From contig NZ_LMUE01000002.1 in NCBI RefSeq assembly GCF_009766065.1, positions 247,609 to 311,608 of the forward strand: 64,000 nucleotides of DNA, given 5' to 3'. The translations under genes were made by a program, and so were the position numbers. The notes below the pieces were generated by a model that worked only from the letters and a program-made list of their open reading frames with translations, had not been told where the DNA came from and did no database searches. This stretch comes from Dyella sp. S184 (GTDB taxonomy: Bacteria > Pseudomonadota > Gammaproteobacteria > Xanthomonadales > Rhodanobacteraceae). Positions 8,520 to 16,879 of this stretch are shown piece by piece; the first letter of the stretch is position 1, and every line of letters begins with the position of its first letter.

Positions 8520-8954
8520 ATGAAGAACAAGATCACTCCGCTCACTTTCGCGCTCGCGCTGGGCATACTCTCATCGGGAATTTCCAGCGTTGCCATAGCG
8601 CAGCAGGCCATGGCCGAACCGCAGGTGCAGAGTGCGCTCACTCAACAGGGCTACACCAAGGTGCATGACCTCAAGTTTCGTGATGGCATGTGGTATGCCC
8701 ATGCCAAGAGCGCCAACGGCATGGGTGTAGATGTTCGTATCGATGCAAAGACCGGACAGGTCTATCCGGACAAGCAGGTATCGCAATTGAGCGAGCATGA
8801 TGTGCGCGCCTCCTTGGAAACCCAGGGTTATACACATGTCCACGACGTGGATTACAAGGATGGCATCTGGAACGCCAAGGCTAAAAACCCGGCTGGCAAT
8901 CGCGTCGAGCTGAAAGTCGACGCCAGCAGCGGCAAGGTGATCGGCACCGATTAG
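8520..8954 (+). CDS. Periplasmic tandem PepSY-domain protein
   Basis: 144 residues with a Sec signal peptide (MKNKITPLTFALALGILSSG..., cleavage near AIA-QQ at about residue 27). Two related repeats follow: QSALTQQGYTKVHDLKFRDGMW...DAKTGQVYP and RASLETQGYTHVHDVDYKDGIW...DASSGKVIG. Each fits a PepSY domain, a small fold found in protease propeptides and periplasmic proteins, with an unknown or inhibitory role. The ribosome binding site GAGGAA is well spaced. It lies 79 bases after acr3 and could be read through from it, but functional linkage to arsenic is not evident. Confidence 0.75.
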   Translation: MKNKITPLTFALALGILSSGISSVAIAQQAMAEPQVQSALTQQGYTKVHDLKFRDGMWYAHAKSANGMGVDVRIDAKTGQVYPDKQVSQLSEHDVRASLETQGYTHVHDVDYKDGIWNAKAKNPAGNRVELKVDASSGKVIGTD

Positions 8955-8975
8955 CAGACGGATGGCCGAATCAGT

Positions 8976-9971
8976 TCAATGCTTGCCGTAAGCCCACAGC
9001 AGGAACGGCGGCAACATCTGCTTCCATGACGTCTGATTGTGTTTGCCGCCCTGCAGCAGGAACAGCGCGACATCCGTGTCGCGCGATGGGTGGCGCGCAT
9101 AATCCAGGTTGACCGTATATCCCAGTTGCTTCAGGCCGCGCGCATGGAAGCCGTCAGGACCACGATAACCTTCGATGACGTCCTGCACGTCGTTGATCGC
9201 ATCGATGATGCCGTTGCCATCGCGATCGCTGGTTTCTTCTGCGGTGCCCACGGCAAACCACATCTTCAGGCCGGCGCGAATGGGGCCGTGATCGACCATG
9301 CCCTGCACCAGCCGCGTGTGCTCGATCGCCGTTACGTTGCTGCGATCGGCGGCCAGCCAGAACGAGGGTGAGAACGCGCCGACCCAGCCGAACACGTCCG
9401 GATACTCCCAACCGAGATTGAACGCGTTCAGCGCACCCAGCGACCAGCCGAGCATCGCGCGATCGCGGACGGAGCGGCGCGTGCGGTAGTGCGCGTCGAC
9501 ATACGGCACCAGCATGGTGGCGACCCAATGCGAATAGTCCTGCGCGCGCGTGCCGATCGGACCGATCCGGGAACCACCGACGAGGCTGCGTGAAGCCACG
9601 CGATCGGACAGGCCGTAGCCACTGGCACGATCGGACAGCATGTCGATCGCCACCACGATGACCGGTTCGATCGCGTGTTCGCGATAGAGCCGTGCAAGCG
9701 TCGCCTGCAGATCCACCGCCGGCATGTCCTGACCGTCGTTCGCATACAGCACCGGATAACGTCTGCTCGCGGCGGCGGCGGTGTTGTAATTCGGCGGCAG
9801 GTAGATCACGACCTTGATCTTCTCCGGCGCAAAAGCGGGTGCGTCGAGTTGCAAGCGGATCGCTGCAGTGCCGGCGACCGTCGCCGATGCTGCAGGCACC
9901 TCGGCCGACCAGCCTTCACTCACACAGCATGTCAGCAGCAGAAGCGCGATGAACAAGCAGCTGCGCATCAT
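8976..9971 (-). CDS. Exported esterase, enterochelin esterase/esterase D-like alpha/beta hydrolase
   Basis: 331 residues. The signal peptide MMRSCLFIALLLLTCCVSEGWSA contains CC at 15-16 but no clear lipobox. The mature protein fits the PF00756 esterase fold: VIYLPPNY, YPVLYANDG and the nucleophile elbow GWSLGA (Ser177), with a late histidine in GGKHNQTSW. Family members hydrolyse esters of sugars, siderophores or aromatic acids; the substrate here is unknown. The gene lies 40 bases after the GH13 glucosidase on the same strand, so they are likely co-transcribed from the operator-bearing intergenic region at 11.7-12.0 kb. A role in removing ester groups from glucans is only an inference. The longer frame overlapping the glucosidase gene is not used. 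Confidence 0.75.
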   Translation of the reverse strand: MMRSCLFIALLLLTCCVSEGWSAEVPAASATVAGTAAIRLQLDAPAFAPEKIKVVIYLPPNYNTAAAASRRYPVLYANDGQDMPAVDLQATLARLYREHAIEPVIVVAIDMLSDRASGYGLSDRVASRSLVGGSRIGPIGTRAQDYSHWVATMLVPYVDAHYRTRRSVRDRAMLGWSLGALNAFNLGWEYPDVFGWVGAFSPSFWLAADRSNVTAIEHTRLVQGMVDHGPIRAGLKMWFAVGTAEETSDRDGNGIIDAINDVQDVIEGYRGPDGFHARGLKQLGYTVNLDYARHPSRDTDVALFLLQGGKHNQTSWKQMLPPFLLWAYGKH

Positions 9972-10011
9972 GCGCACACCGGCGGATTCATGCGCGGCTG
10001 CGGCACCGGGA

Positions 10012-11640
10012 TCAAGCCAGGCTGGCAAACCACACGCCGTAGCCAGGCAAGTGCAGCTGGTTGCCTTCGAGGTGGCCTTGCAGCAGGCCATGACCATCCA
10101 CGACAACCGGCTTGCCACGTACAGTCGGCAACGCGAGTTCGACAGCTGCATCAACAAGGTTGAACGCCACCAGCAAGGTCTTTCCGGCAAAGCTGCGGGT
10201 GAATGCCAGCACCGGTTCGGCCGTGTCGAGGAACTGGATGTCGCCCCAGCGCAGCACCGGCTGCGACTGGCGCCAGTGCATGAAGGTGCGAAAGCCATTC
10301 AGCGCCGAATGCGGATCGGTTTCCTGATGTGCCACCGCCAGCGCGAGATGTTCCTGCGGCACCGGTAGCCACGGCATGCCTTGACTGAAGCCGGCGTGCG
10401 CTGCATCGCCGCTCCACGGCATCGGTGTGCGACAGCCATCGCGCCCCTTGAACTGCGGCCAGAACGCAATGCCGTACGGATCCTGCAAGGATTCGTAGGG
10501 CAGCTCGGCCTCGGTCAGGCCGAGCTCCTCGCCCTGGTAGACACACACCGAACCGCGCAGCGAGCAGACCATCGCGGTAAGCAGGTTGGCCAGCGACGTT
10601 GATGGCTGGCCGCCGCCCCAGCGCGTCAGCACGCGTTCGACGTCGTGGTTGGAGATGGCCCAGCAAGGCCAGCCCTCGGTCATCTGTGCTTCCAGCGTCT
10701 GTACCGTGCCGCGGATGTGAGCGGCACTGAAATCGTCGGTCAGCAACTCGAAGCTGTAACCCATGTGCAGGCGGCCGTGGCGGGTGTATTCGGCCATCGT
10801 GGCGAGTGAATCCTCGGAGGAGATCTCGCCCAGTGCAGCCACGTCCGGATAGTGGTTCATCAGCGCGCGCAACTCGCCGAGAAACGCCAGATTCTCCGGC
10901 TGCGTGTTGTTGTAGTAGTGGTACTGGAATGCGTAGGGGTTATCCGGACTGAAACCGCGTCCGACGCGCTTTTCCTTCGGCTTCGGCGGATTGTCGCGCA
11001 GCTCGCGGTCGTGGAAGCAGAAGTTGATTGCGTCCAGGCGTACACCATCCACGCCTCGATCCAGCCAGAAACGCACACTGTCGATGATCGCTGCGCGCAC
11101 TTCGGCGTTGTGGAAATTAAGATCCGGCTGCGAAGTCAGGAAGTTGTGCAGGTAGTACTGGCCCCGGCGCGGGTCCCACTGCCAGGCCGAGCCGCCGAAC
11201 AGCGATAGCCAGTTGTTCGGCGCCCCGCCATCGTCCTTCGCATCGCCCCATACGTACCAGTCGGCCTTCGGATTGTCGCGGCTATCCCGGCTTTCCTGAA
11301 ACCAGGCATGCTCGGCCGAGGTATGGCTGAGTACCTGGTCAATCATCACCTTCAGGCCGCGCTCGTGAGCACCGGCCAGCAGGCGGTCGAAATCGGCGCG
11401 CGTACCAAACAACGGATCGACATCGCGGTAATCGGCAATGTCATAGCCGAAGTCGGCCATCGGCGACTTGAAGAACGGGGCGATCCAGATCGCATCGACG
11501 CCAAGGCTGGCTACGTAGTCGAGTCGTTCAATGATGCCCGGCAGATCGCCCACGCCATCGCCGTCCGTATCCAGAAAGCTGCGTGGATAGATCTGGTAGA
11601 TGACGGCTCCGCGCCACCAGGGTGCATTACTCATTCGCAT
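10012..11640 (-). CDS. Cytoplasmic alpha-glucosidase, GH13 family
   Basis: 542 residues without a signal peptide, so cytoplasmic. It begins with the typical GH13 entry WWRGAVIYQIYPRSF. The (beta/alpha)8 barrel motifs are in order: DQVLSHTS (region I), GVRLDAINF with the nucleophile Asp203 (region II), ALGEIS with the acid/base Glu272 (region III), and ISNHDVER with Asp333 (region IV). Overall it resembles the Xanthomonas-type alpha-glucosidases (GH13_23) that hydrolyse maltose, maltodextrins or aryl glucosides to glucose. The upstream in-frame ATG at 11757 is embedded in a LacI-type operator and is rejected; 11640 (after AAGGAA) or 11634 is used. It heads the glucosidase-esterase unit. Confidence 0.85.
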   Translation of the reverse strand: MRMSNAPWWRGAVIYQIYPRSFLDTDGDGVGDLPGIIERLDYVASLGVDAIWIAPFFKSPMADFGYDIADYRDVDPLFGTRADFDRLLAGAHERGLKVMIDQVLSHTSAEHAWFQESRDSRDNPKADWYVWGDAKDDGGAPNNWLSLFGGSAWQWDPRRGQYYLHNFLTSQPDLNFHNAEVRAAIIDSVRFWLDRGVDGVRLDAINFCFHDRELRDNPPKPKEKRVGRGFSPDNPYAFQYHYYNNTQPENLAFLGELRALMNHYPDVAALGEISSEDSLATMAEYTRHGRLHMGYSFELLTDDFSAAHIRGTVQTLEAQMTEGWPCWAISNHDVERVLTRWGGGQPSTSLANLLTAMVCSLRGSVCVYQGEELGLTEAELPYESLQDPYGIAFWPQFKGRDGCRTPMPWSGDAAHAGFSQGMPWLPVPQEHLALAVAHQETDPHSALNGFRTFMHWRQSQPVLRWGDIQFLDTAEPVLAFTRSFAGKTLLVAFNLVDAAVELALPTVRGKPVVVDGHGLLQGHLEGNQLHLPGYGVWFASLA

Positions 11641-11742
11641 GTCCCAAGGGTTCCTTGCCCAAGTGGCAGCGACGCGCCCGATGGCGGTGCTGCATGGTCT
11701 GTCGGGGAGCTTAGCGGCTGCATGCAGAAGCGGCCGCGACAG

Positions 11743-11756
11743 TGCATACGTATTCA
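11743..11756 (-). promoter_or_regulatory. LacI-type operator, copy 1
   Basis: On the minus strand this reads TGAATACGTATGCA. It is palindromic except for one position pair, with a central CG typical of LacI-family operators. It lies about 103 bases upstream of the GH13 glucosidase start. The same 14 bases occur at three other places in the window, all upstream of sugar genes. Confidence 0.75.
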
Positions 11757-11957
11757 TGAATGCCCTCCATCGCAGTGCAGCATAAAACGACCAGCAATCG
11801 TTTGGACTTCCATATGGTTATGACATTGATTGTATCGGATGGAAGCTGCAGCAAGCCTTCCACGGCATCCGCGGCGCAGAAGATTCGGTCAAGAACCCCC
11901 TCATGGGCATCGCGCGACGCACGGCACAGCCTGCGTTTGCGGTGCATAGCAGCACAA

Positions 11958-11971
11958 TGAATACGTATGCA
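11958..11971 (+). promoter_or_regulatory. LacI-type operator, copy 2
   Basis: An exact copy of TGAATACGTATGCA, about 147 bases upstream of the TonB-dependent receptor ATG and 214 bases from copy 1. Two sites at this distance in one divergent region could allow repression by DNA looping. Confidence 0.75.
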
Positions 11972-12060
11972 GGAAACGGTTTGGCTGCAAAAGGCCGCCC
12001 TACCATGACGCCACGTTGACGGGTCATCGGCTCATGCGGCCGTGTTGTTCACCGAAAACG

Positions 12061-12089
12061 TTGGGGCAATGACCGCAACTACATACAAA
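12061..12089 (+). promoter_or_regulatory. Candidate promoter of the TonB-dependent receptor
   Basis: TTGGGG at 12061-12066 and TACAAA at 12084-12089 are separated by 17 bases, giving a weak sigma70-like promoter. The transcription start would be near 12096, about 23 bases before the ATG. The operator copy at 11958 lies about 90 bases upstream of this -35, so either another promoter exists nearer the operator or regulation acts from a distance. Confidence 0.3.
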
Positions 12090-12118
12090 ATAACGTGCAA
12101 CCCTGGGAGGGGATAACG

Positions 12119-15031
12119 ATGGTACTGAAACGCAATGTGCTGGCCCTGGCGCTTGCATCTGCTGGACTCTGCTTCTCGCTTGGAGTCCATGCGACACCAG
12201 CTGACAACAACGCGAATCCGGGCAGCGCATCCGTCTCGTCCAATGCACCGGCACCCGACCAGCAGAGCATCGACACGCAGAGTCAGACCACGACTCAGAC
12301 CACCACGGTGCCTAGCGACAATACGGCGCCGAAGAAAGCGAACGAGAAAGCCGAGCTGGCCAAGAGCCTCGACACGATCACGGTGACTGGCTACAGCAAG
12401 AGCGCCGAGACGGCCGTCGACATCCAGCGCTATGCCGACACCATCCAGAACGTGGTGACCGCGGCGGACATCGGCGGCCTGCCGGATCAATCCATTGCCG
12501 ACGCGCTGACCCGCCTGCCCGGTGTCACCGCCGAGCGCATCGGTGGCCAGGCTTCCCAGATCAACTGCAACGGTCTCTCGGGCAACTTCATCCAGACCAC
12601 GCTGGACGGCCGCGTGCAGCCGTCGACCAGCGGCACCAACTACATCCAGTTCGACGAGTACCCATCCGAGCTGATCAACCAGGCGACCGTGTACAAATCG
12701 CAGCAGGCCAACCTGATCGAGGGCGGCGTGGGCTGCTCGATCGCGATGAAGACAGCCAATCCGCTTGACGCCAAGCAGGAACAGACCGTCAACGTCGACA
12801 TGCGTGGCAGTTTCAACAACCAGGCGAATGACGTATACGGTACCAATACGCAAGGTTACCGCTTCAGCGCCGCCTGGCAGGGCAAGTTCCTCAACGACAC
12901 GCTGGGCGTGGGTTTGGGCTTTGCGCGCATGCAGCAGCCGCACGTCTCGGAGCAGTTCGTGGGCGAAGCCTTTGACGGGCTGCAGACGATCAATTCCAGC
13001 GGCCAGCAGGCCTACCCCTCGCAGGGTGTCCAGGTGCAGCAGAACGGTGGCAGCGAACAGCGCAATGGCTACCTGGCGACCCTCGTGTGGAGGCCCAACG
13101 ACAACCTGCAGCTCGGCGCCAACGGCTTCTTCTCGCAGTACAACGACGGCTCGTTCGGCCGCGGTTTCCGCGGACAGCTGTTCGACCAGGGCCAGGCGCA
13201 GATCACCAACCCCGTGCTGTTGCCTAACGGTGCTGTAGTGGGCGGCACGGTGACCAGCAATGCCACTCCGGACAATTTCGGTCTGGAAACCACCGCTGAC
13301 AACTACACCACGAACAGCAGTGTGTTCTCCGGCGGCCTCAACGCGAAGTGGAACAGCGGCCCGTGGACGGTGGTGGCCGACGCATCGATGTCGCGCGCGG
13401 TCAGCTCCGAGATCAACGTCGACACCACGGCTGATCCCTACAACGGCCTGGGTACAGCCACGCCGTCGCTGATGAGCCAATCGCTCACCTACGGACTGAA
13501 TGGCCTCAACGTCGGTACGCTCACGGTACCCAACCCGGGTATCTACACCAATCTCGGCGACATGGCGTTGTCGCGTTACGGTGTCTATCCGTACGTCTAC
13601 CACGATGTGGACAAGGGCTTGCGCCTCGAGACCACCTACGAGCTGTCGAGCAATCCGGTGTTCTCGGCGATCGAGGGTGGTGTCTACATCAACAACCATA
13701 CCTACAACGCCGACCGCAGCGCCTATGTGTATGGCTCGGAGTGGGGTGATGCCAAGACAACACCGCTGGCGCTCAACAGCAGCGATGCGGTCACCACCTG
13801 CTGGAGCGGAAACTTCGGCGGCTTCCCATGTTTCCTGGCGCTCAACGGCCCTGCCATCCTGGCTGCGAACGGCGTTACCAACACCACGCCGCTGAAGAGC
13901 TGGGCCAACAACTGGACCTATATCCAGAGCGGCCAGGTCGATGTGAAATCGCGCGACGCCTACCTGATGGGCGACATCGACACCAACCTGTTTGACCACA
14001 GCGTGACCGGCAACATCGGCGTGCGCGTGGTGCGCACCTCGCAGTACAGCAGTGGCCTGCAGGAAGTGGACAACAACGAAGGCGTGCCGATCACTGACCA
14101 GACCGGCGTGACCAGCAGCGACTACATGCCGGTGAACCAGGGCAAGAGCTACACCGATGTGCTGCCGTCGATCAACCTGACTTTCCACTTCGACGACGCC
14201 AACCAGCTGCGCTTCTCCGCCGCCCAGGTGATGGCGCCACCACCGATCAGCTCGTTGCTGGCCGGCCACGGCGCATGGGAGGCGAATGGTCAATACAACC
14301 TGTGGAGCAACACCAGTCCGCTGCTCGATCCGATGTATGCGAACCAGTTCGATCTCAGCTTCGAACACTATTTCGATCAGTCGAGTGGTGCCTTCACGGC
14401 CCACGTGTACACCAAGCACATCGAGTCGTTCGTGGAGCAGATCCAGTACAACGACTTCAACTTCGCCGGTGCCGGTATCACGGTGCCGATCGATCCGACC
14501 ACCGGGAAACCATATCTCAACGGGGAGTACCAGACCTCGTACAACGATACCCAAGGCGGCACGGTCCACGGCATGGACGTGTACTACACGAAGACCCACT
14601 TCCTTCCCGGCGTATGGTCCGGCCTGGGTGTGAGTGCCGGCGTCTCGCTGGACCAGAGTGCGGTGAAGACCGAATCCACACTCAGCGGGCCGCCGCAGAA
14701 CCAGGGCCTGCCGGGTCTGTCGAAAAAGTCCGCCACCGCGGCGTTGTTCTACGACAACGGCACGTTCTCGGCCCAGCTGTCCGGCAACTACCGTTCCTCG
14801 TTCGTGTCGGATTCGCAGATGTCGGTCAACAACCAGATCGTCTACTTCGCTCCCGAGACGGTGTTCGACCTGCAGACGGCCTACAACTTCACGAAGCACG
14901 TGAGCATACTGCTGCAGTTTCTCAACCTGACCAACCAGCCGACCCGCACCTACTTCGGCAATACGCAGCAGACCGGCACGATCCAGTACTTCGGCATGAC
15001 GACGTACCTGGGCTTCAAGATCAATCTGTAA
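12119..15031 (+). CDS. TonB-dependent outer-membrane receptor, probably for malto-oligosaccharides
   Basis: 970 residues. The signal peptide ends near GVHA (about residue 25). A Gln/Thr-rich linker follows, then the TonB box LDTITVTG (84-91) and a plug domain (ADTIQNVVTAADIGGLPDQSIADALTRLPGV...). The rest is a beta barrel with alternating aromatic segments; it ends TTYLGFKINL, so the terminal residue is Leu rather than the common Phe. It imports large substrates across the outer membrane using TonB-ExbBD energy. Surrounding glucosidases and the operator point to alpha-glucans, as for the MalA receptor of Caulobacter; this is inference from context. AGGGG before 12119 decides the start over the ATG at 12095. 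Tandem terminators follow. Confidence 0.88.
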   Translation: MVLKRNVLALALASAGLCFSLGVHATPADNNANPGSASVSSNAPAPDQQSIDTQSQTTTQTTTVPSDNTAPKKANEKAELAKSLDTITVTGYSKSAETAVDIQRYADTIQNVVTAADIGGLPDQSIADALTRLPGVTAERIGGQASQINCNGLSGNFIQTTLDGRVQPSTSGTNYIQFDEYPSELINQATVYKSQQANLIEGGVGCSIAMKTANPLDAKQEQTVNVDMRGSFNNQANDVYGTNTQGYRFSAAWQGKFLNDTLGVGLGFARMQQPHVSEQFVGEAFDGLQTINSSGQQAYPSQGVQVQQNGGSEQRNGYLATLVWRPNDNLQLGANGFFSQYNDGSFGRGFRGQLFDQGQAQITNPVLLPNGAVVGGTVTSNATPDNFGLETTADNYTTNSSVFSGGLNAKWNSGPWTVVADASMSRAVSSEINVDTTADPYNGLGTATPSLMSQSLTYGLNGLNVGTLTVPNPGIYTNLGDMALSRYGVYPYVYHDVDKGLRLETTYELSSNPVFSAIEGGVYINNHTYNADRSAYVYGSEWGDAKTTPLALNSSDAVTTCWSGNFGGFPCFLALNGPAILAANGVTNTTPLKSWANNWTYIQSGQVDVKSRDAYLMGDIDTNLFDHSVTGNIGVRVVRTSQYSSGLQEVDNNEGVPITDQTGVTSSDYMPVNQGKSYTDVLPSINLTFHFDDANQLRFSAAQVMAPPPISSLLAGHGAWEANGQYNLWSNTSPLLDPMYANQFDLSFEHYFDQSSGAFTAHVYTKHIESFVEQIQYNDFNFAGAGITVPIDPTTGKPYLNGEYQTSYNDTQGGTVHGMDVYYTKTHFLPGVWSGLGVSAGVSLDQSAVKTESTLSGPPQNQGLPGLSKKSATAALFYDNGTFSAQLSGNYRSSFVSDSQMSVNNQIVYFAPETVFDLQTAYNFTKHVSILLQFLNLTNQPTRTYFGNTQQTGTIQYFGMTTYLGFKINL

Positions 15032-15038
15032 CGACCAC

Positions 15039-15072
15039 GCCGGACATCGCCCTCACGGTGTCCGGCCTCTTT
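15039..15072 (+). terminator. Intrinsic terminator after the TonB receptor
   Basis: Stem GCCGGACA/TGTCCGGC with a 12-base loop, followed by CTCTTTT. It begins 8 bases after the stop codon. Confidence 0.75.
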
Positions 15073-15079
15073 TCCCCTG

Positions 15080-15115
15080 GCCGGTTCCGCGATTCGTCGC
15101 GGGACCGGCTCTTTT
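15080..15115 (+). terminator. Second tandem terminator with UUCG loop
   Basis: A 13-bp stem GCCGGTTCCGCGA/TCGCGGGACCGGC, with one G-T wobble, encloses the tetraloop TTCG and is followed by TCTTTT. Two strong terminators in a row suggest that the receptor gene is highly transcribed and must be insulated from the glycosidase genes. Confidence 0.8.
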
Positions 15116-15253
15116 CAGCATGATCCGCCATGTCATGACAAGGGCGGCTACCGGGCCGTCAATCGGGCGTGAAATCGCCTGCTGAGCTGTTCGCACCACA
15201 TCCCCGGTGCCTGCGCCTGCATGATGGACGCGCGACCACACAAGCAGACCGAC

Positions 15254-16849
15254 ATGCCACGATTCACCTTGCTCGCTTGCGGTATTGCCACTGTCCTCGC
15301 CCTGCTCTCGCCCGGGCTGGGCCGCAGCCAGACCGACAACCCACCACGGCCCGCACCGGCATCCAGCGCCTCGCAACAGGCACCGCCCGGGCACACCCCT
15401 TCCAATGTTTGGTATGAGATCTTCGTGCGCTCCTGGGCCGACAGCAACGGCGACGGCATTGGCGATCTCAACGGCATCACTGCCCATCTCGATTACCTGA
15501 AATCTCTGGGCGTCAGCGGTATCTGGCTGATGCCGATCAATCCGTCGCCGAGCTACCACGGCTACGACATCACCGACTACTACGGCATCAATCCGCAATA
15601 CGGCACGATGGCCGACTTCCAGCGCCTGCTGGATGCGGCGCACCAGCGCGGCATCAAGGTGATCATCGACCTGGTGATCAACCACACCAGTGCGCTGCAT
15701 CCGTGGTTCATCGCCGCCAACAATCCGCAGGACCCACATCACGACTGGTACAACTGGGCGCGCCCCGGCACTGACCTCGATGCGCTCAGCGCTACCGACA
15801 CGCCAGCCTGGCACACCACCCCGACAGGCCAGCATTACATCGGCGTATTCGCCGGCATGATGCCCGACCTGGATTACGACACGCCGGCCGTGCGCGAGGA
15901 AATGATCCGCGTAGGCCAGTTCTGGCTGAAGAAAGGTGTCGACGGTTTCCGGCTGGATGCGGCCCAGCACATCTACTACGACTTCAAGTCGCAGGACGGT
16001 GATCCGGCGGTCCTGCAGAAGAACCTGGCCTGGTGGTCGCAGTTCCGTCACGGCATCGACACGGTCACACCCGGTGCCTACGTGGTTGGCGAAGTCACGC
16101 AGAAGACGCCCGACCGACTCGCGCCGTACCTGCGCCCGCTGAGTGCCGTGTTCGACTTTCCGCTGGCGAAGCAGCTGGTCGACAGTGCCAACAGCGAGCG
16201 TGCTGGCCAGCTCGCCGCGCTGCTCGCGCAGACCGAGGCCGACTATCGCAAGGTCACCGGCAAGTCGGGTGTGGATGCGCCGTTCCTGTCCAATCACGAC
16301 CAGGAACGGGTGATGAGCCAGCTCGACGGCAACCCGCAGCACATGCGCATGGCCGCCGCGATGCTGCTCACCCTGCCCGGCCAGCCGTTCATCTACTACG
16401 GCGAGGAACTGGGCATGCGCGGGCAGAAGCCCGATGAAGACCTGCGCGAACCGATGCGCTGGAACCGTTCGCCGAACGCGTCCGGCGAAGCCACCTGGGA
16501 AACCCCGACCACACCCAACGATCCGGCAATATCAGTGGAAGCGGAACAGGCTGATCCTGATTCGCTGCTGCGCTTCTACACCAAGCTGATCCACTGGCGC
16601 GGCCAGATAAGCGCACTGCGCGATGGCTCCATCCATCCGCTCGCGGTGGCGAATCCGCAGCTTGCCGCGTGGAAGCTCGACGACGCCACCAGCCACGTTC
16701 TGGTGGTGCACAACCTGTCCGGCCAGCCGCAAAGCTTGCCGCTGCACGATAGCCATATCCATGCCGTGGTGCTGCAAAGTGCCAGCGGCAGCACGTTGAA
16801 GAAAGGTGAGTTGCAGATGCCGCCCTACAGCACGGCGATCCTGCAATGA
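15254..16849 (+). CDS. Exported alpha-amylase family enzyme, GH13
   Basis: 531 residues with a signal peptide (MPRFTLLACGIATVLALLSPGLGRSQ) and a Pro/Ala/Ser linker to about residue 48, so periplasmic or outer-membrane exposed. The GH13 motifs are DLVINHTS (region I), GVDGFRLDAAQ with nucleophile Asp235, VVGEVTQ with acid/base Glu280, and LSNHDQER with Asp349. The Asp-rich SNGDGIGDL near residue 64 suggests the calcium site of amylase/oligoglucosidase enzymes. It probably trims malto-oligosaccharides before uptake. The start is at the signal peptide rather than MMDARP upstream; the ribosome binding site is poor. It forms a unit with the GH31 gene 30 bases downstream. No copy of the 14-bp operator lies directly upstream of it. 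Confidence 0.85.
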   Translation: MPRFTLLACGIATVLALLSPGLGRSQTDNPPRPAPASSASQQAPPGHTPSNVWYEIFVRSWADSNGDGIGDLNGITAHLDYLKSLGVSGIWLMPINPSPSYHGYDITDYYGINPQYGTMADFQRLLDAAHQRGIKVIIDLVINHTSALHPWFIAANNPQDPHHDWYNWARPGTDLDALSATDTPAWHTTPTGQHYIGVFAGMMPDLDYDTPAVREEMIRVGQFWLKKGVDGFRLDAAQHIYYDFKSQDGDPAVLQKNLAWWSQFRHGIDTVTPGAYVVGEVTQKTPDRLAPYLRPLSAVFDFPLAKQLVDSANSERAGQLAALLAQTEADYRKVTGKSGVDAPFLSNHDQERVMSQLDGNPQHMRMAAAMLLTLPGQPFIYYGEELGMRGQKPDEDLREPMRWNRSPNASGEATWETPTTPNDPAISVEAEQADPDSLLRFYTKLIHWRGQISALRDGSIHPLAVANPQLAAWKLDDATSHVLVVHNLSGQPQSLPLHDSHIHAVVLQSASGSTLKKGELQMPPYSTAILQ

Positions 16850-16879
16850 CGTTGCAACAGGCAAAAGGAGCTTGACCCG

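Larger units (their letters stand above)
11641..12118. other. Divergent regulatory region of the glucan locus
   Basis: This 478-base gap separates the minus-strand GH13 gene from the plus-strand TonB receptor. It contains two identical 14-bp operator-like sites (11743-11756, in reverse orientation, and 11958-11971), an AT-rich CCATATGG palindrome at 11811-11818, and the candidate TonB-receptor promoter near 12061-12089. No coding frame of credible composition was found in it. Confidence 0.6.

Noticed and set aside
9972-10298. Longer esterase frame overlapping the GH13 glucosidase gene
   Set aside because: The extension is Arg/Ser/Cys-rich and is out of frame with the glucosidase; a signal peptide starts at 9971.
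12032-14899. 955-residue open frame on the minus strand opposite the TonB receptor
   Set aside because: It is a shadow of the receptor gene caused by its codon bias in high-GC DNA. The plus-strand product has a signal peptide, TonB box, plug and barrel; the antisense product has no recognisable domain and His/Arg/Val-rich composition.
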